Program-made: the position numbers and the translations under genes
Notes under the pieces: generated by a model
Seen by the model: the letters and a program-made list of their open reading frames with translations, nothing else
Database searches by the model: none
What the model was told of the DNA's origin: nothing
Shown here: piece after piece, positions 6,389 to 6,826 of the stretch
Position numbering within the stretch: position 1 is the stretch's first letter
Layout: each line of letters opens with the position of its first letter
DNA from: Ramlibacter sp.
Lineage (GTDB): Bacteria; Pseudomonadota; Gammaproteobacteria; Burkholderiales; Burkholderiaceae_C
Direction of reading: 5' to 3'
Assembly (NCBI GenBank): GCA_021156245.1
Contig: JAJNBO010000136.1
Span: 1 to 6,826, forward strand
Length of the DNA stretch: 6,826 nt

Positions 6389-6416
6389 AGCGATCTTTTT
6401 CGTGCCTCTGATCGCT
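6389..6416. repeat. Perfect 7-bp inverted repeat AGCGATC / GATCGCT
   Basis: The arms at 6389-6395 and 6410-6416 are exact reverse complements around a 14-nt spacer that begins with five T. It is the longest exact dyad noticed in the gap and lies 40 bp upstream of the 85-aa gene start. The large spacer makes a terminator unlikely; a protein-binding dyad or RNA hairpin is possible. Confidence 0.4.
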
Positions 6417-6444
6417 GGCTGTAGGGCTCCGTTCCGCACTGTTC

Positions 6445-6451
6445 AAAGGTG
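6445..6451 (+). promoter_or_regulatory. Shine-Dalgarno deciding the start of the 85-aa gene
   Basis: AAAGGTG ends 4 nt before the ATG at 6456, with the GG core 6 nt away. The earlier in-frame GTG at 6402 lies in the dyad-rich gap and has no SD, so the ATG is preferred. Confidence 0.55.
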
Positions 6452-6455
6452 CGCG

Positions 6456-6713
6456 ATGCCCAACACCCCGAACCCTCTCTTCGAACGATGGCGACTTGCC
6501 TCCGCTGCGGCAGAAGCGGCCGACACCGCCAACTTCGCGAAAGCCATCGCGTCCCTCGACGGAAAGTGCCCGCCGCCGACGGAGGAAGAGTGGGAGGCGG
6601 CGAAGGCGCTGCGCCACCAAGCCACGGAGATTCTCGCGTTGTTGCGCGCGAGCTACTCGGTCTCGCAACAGACGACCGCCAGCCCGGCACCGCCTGGATC
6701 GCCGAGCCCTTGA
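6456..6713 (+). CDS. Small protein of unknown function, 85 aa
   Basis: A small soluble protein starting MPNTPNPLFERWRLA. A mainly helical body follows: helix about 8-32 rich in Ala, a PPPT break near 39-42, then EEEWEAAKALRHQATEILAL as a second helix. The tail is Ser/Pro/Thr-rich (QQTTASPAPPGSPSP) and looks disordered. It resembles short conserved proteins of Burkholderiales from memory, but I can name no family or function. The ATG is preceded by AAAGGTG; an upstream GTG at 6402 would add 18 residues of unlikely composition. The gene converges on tRNA-Arg, with 25 nt between its stop and the tRNA 3' end. No terminator is visible in that gap. Confidence 0.7.
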   Translation: MPNTPNPLFERWRLASAAAEAADTANFAKAIASLDGKCPPPTEEEWEAAKALRHQATEILALLRASYSVSQQTTASPAPPGSPSP

Positions 6714-6738
6714 GAGCGGCCTGGGAGCCACGGCACGG

Positions 6739-6815
6739 TGGCCTGCCCGGAGGGAATCGAACCCCCGACAACCTGCTTAGAAGGCAGGTGCTCTATCCAA
6801 CTGAGCTACGGGCAG
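6739..6815 (-). tRNA. tRNA-Arg (anticodon TCT)
   Basis: A complete 77-nt cloverleaf on the minus strand. The acceptor stem CTGCCCG (6815-6809) pairs fully with CGGGCAG (6749-6743), followed by discriminator G and an encoded CCA (6741-6739). The D arm is GCTCAGTTGGATAGAGC. The anticodon stem is CCTGC/GCAGG with loop CTTCTAA, giving anticodon TCT at 6781-6779, which reads AGA (and AGG by wobble). The variable region is short, and the T arm GGGGGTTCGAATCCCTC carries the standard GTTCGAAT loop. AGA/AGG are rare codons in a high-GC genome, so this is expected to be a low-demand tRNA. Only 11 bases upstream of its 5' end are in the window, so its promoter is not visible. Confidence 0.97.
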
Positions 6816-6826
6816 ACTGCAGGGAT

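Larger units (their letters stand above)
6256..6455. other. Non-coding gap with several short inverted repeats
   Basis: This 200-bp divergent gap lies between the 106-aa gene (-) and the 85-aa gene (+). I see no credible gene in it. It holds CACAT-CCC-ATGTG (6274-6286), two copies of GTGCAC (6288-6293, 6301-6306), AGGAC-GCC-GTCCT (6342-6354), TTAGG-(7 nt)-CCTAA (6373-6389), and AGCGATC-(14 nt)-GATCGCT (6389-6416). CACATCCC also recurs directly at 6274-6281 and 6291-6298. None has a following T-run placed as in an intrinsic terminator. These may be operator sites or parts of a structured leader or RNA. Confidence 0.4.

Noticed and set aside
6714..6741. Hairpin GCCA/TGGC next to the tRNA 3' end as a terminator
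   Set aside because: Only a 4-bp stem that uses the CCA tail itself, with no T-run; not a credible intrinsic terminator.
6087..6771. Minus-strand frames through the dyad-rich gap and 85-aa gene, one running into the tRNA
   Set aside because: They overlap a complete tRNA or a better-supported gene and are Arg/Ser-rich.

Overview
The window is high-GC, densely packed bacterial DNA with short intergenic gaps and strong G/C preference at third codon positions. The gene types (an RdgC homologue, a YfcG/YghU-type glutathione S-transferase, an ACAD10/11-like kinase plus acyl-CoA dehydrogenase pair, and small lineage-type hypothetical proteins) fit a betaproteobacterium of the order Burkholderiales, probably Comamonadaceae-like (Ramlibacter/Variovorax type). 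The taxonomic placement is inference from gene style, not from a search. The region reads as ordinary chromosome. No insertion sequence, integrase, CRISPR array or phage gene was seen.

Layout. Positions 2-1743 hold a two-gene plus-strand operon: the C-terminal part of an aminoglycoside-phosphotransferase-fold kinase (5' end outside the window), then an acyl-CoA dehydrogenase 26 nt downstream. This is the order of domains in the fused eukaryotic ACAD10/ACAD11 proteins, so the pair may catabolise hydroxylated acyl-CoAs by phosphorylation and elimination. After it the genes alternate in strand. They are a 228-aa unknown protein (-), a GST of the YfcG type (+), a DHA2-type 14-helix MFS exporter (-), the nucleoid protein RdgC (+), a 67-aa unknown (-), a 106-aa unknown (-), an 85-aa unknown (+), and tRNA-Arg(TCT) (-) at the right edge. 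Two convergent pairs overlap by exactly four bases at their stop codons.

Control regions. Two divergent gaps (2427-2483 and 4556-4659) carry promoter-like hexamers. The gap 5853-5934 contains a promoter-like/SD-like string with no gene behind it and a -10-like hexamer that would place transcription start almost on the ATG of the 67-aa gene. The gap 6256-6455 contains several short perfect inverted repeats and no evident gene.

How the genes relate. Only the kinase and dehydrogenase look like a functional unit. The GST (thiol/disulfide chemistry), the exporter and RdgC (RecA modulation) are probably separate transcription units. The best candidate for interesting biology is the kinase-dehydrogenase pair. 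Second is the dyad-rich gap plus small unknown genes next to the tRNA. I see no clear evidence of a wholly new multi-gene system.
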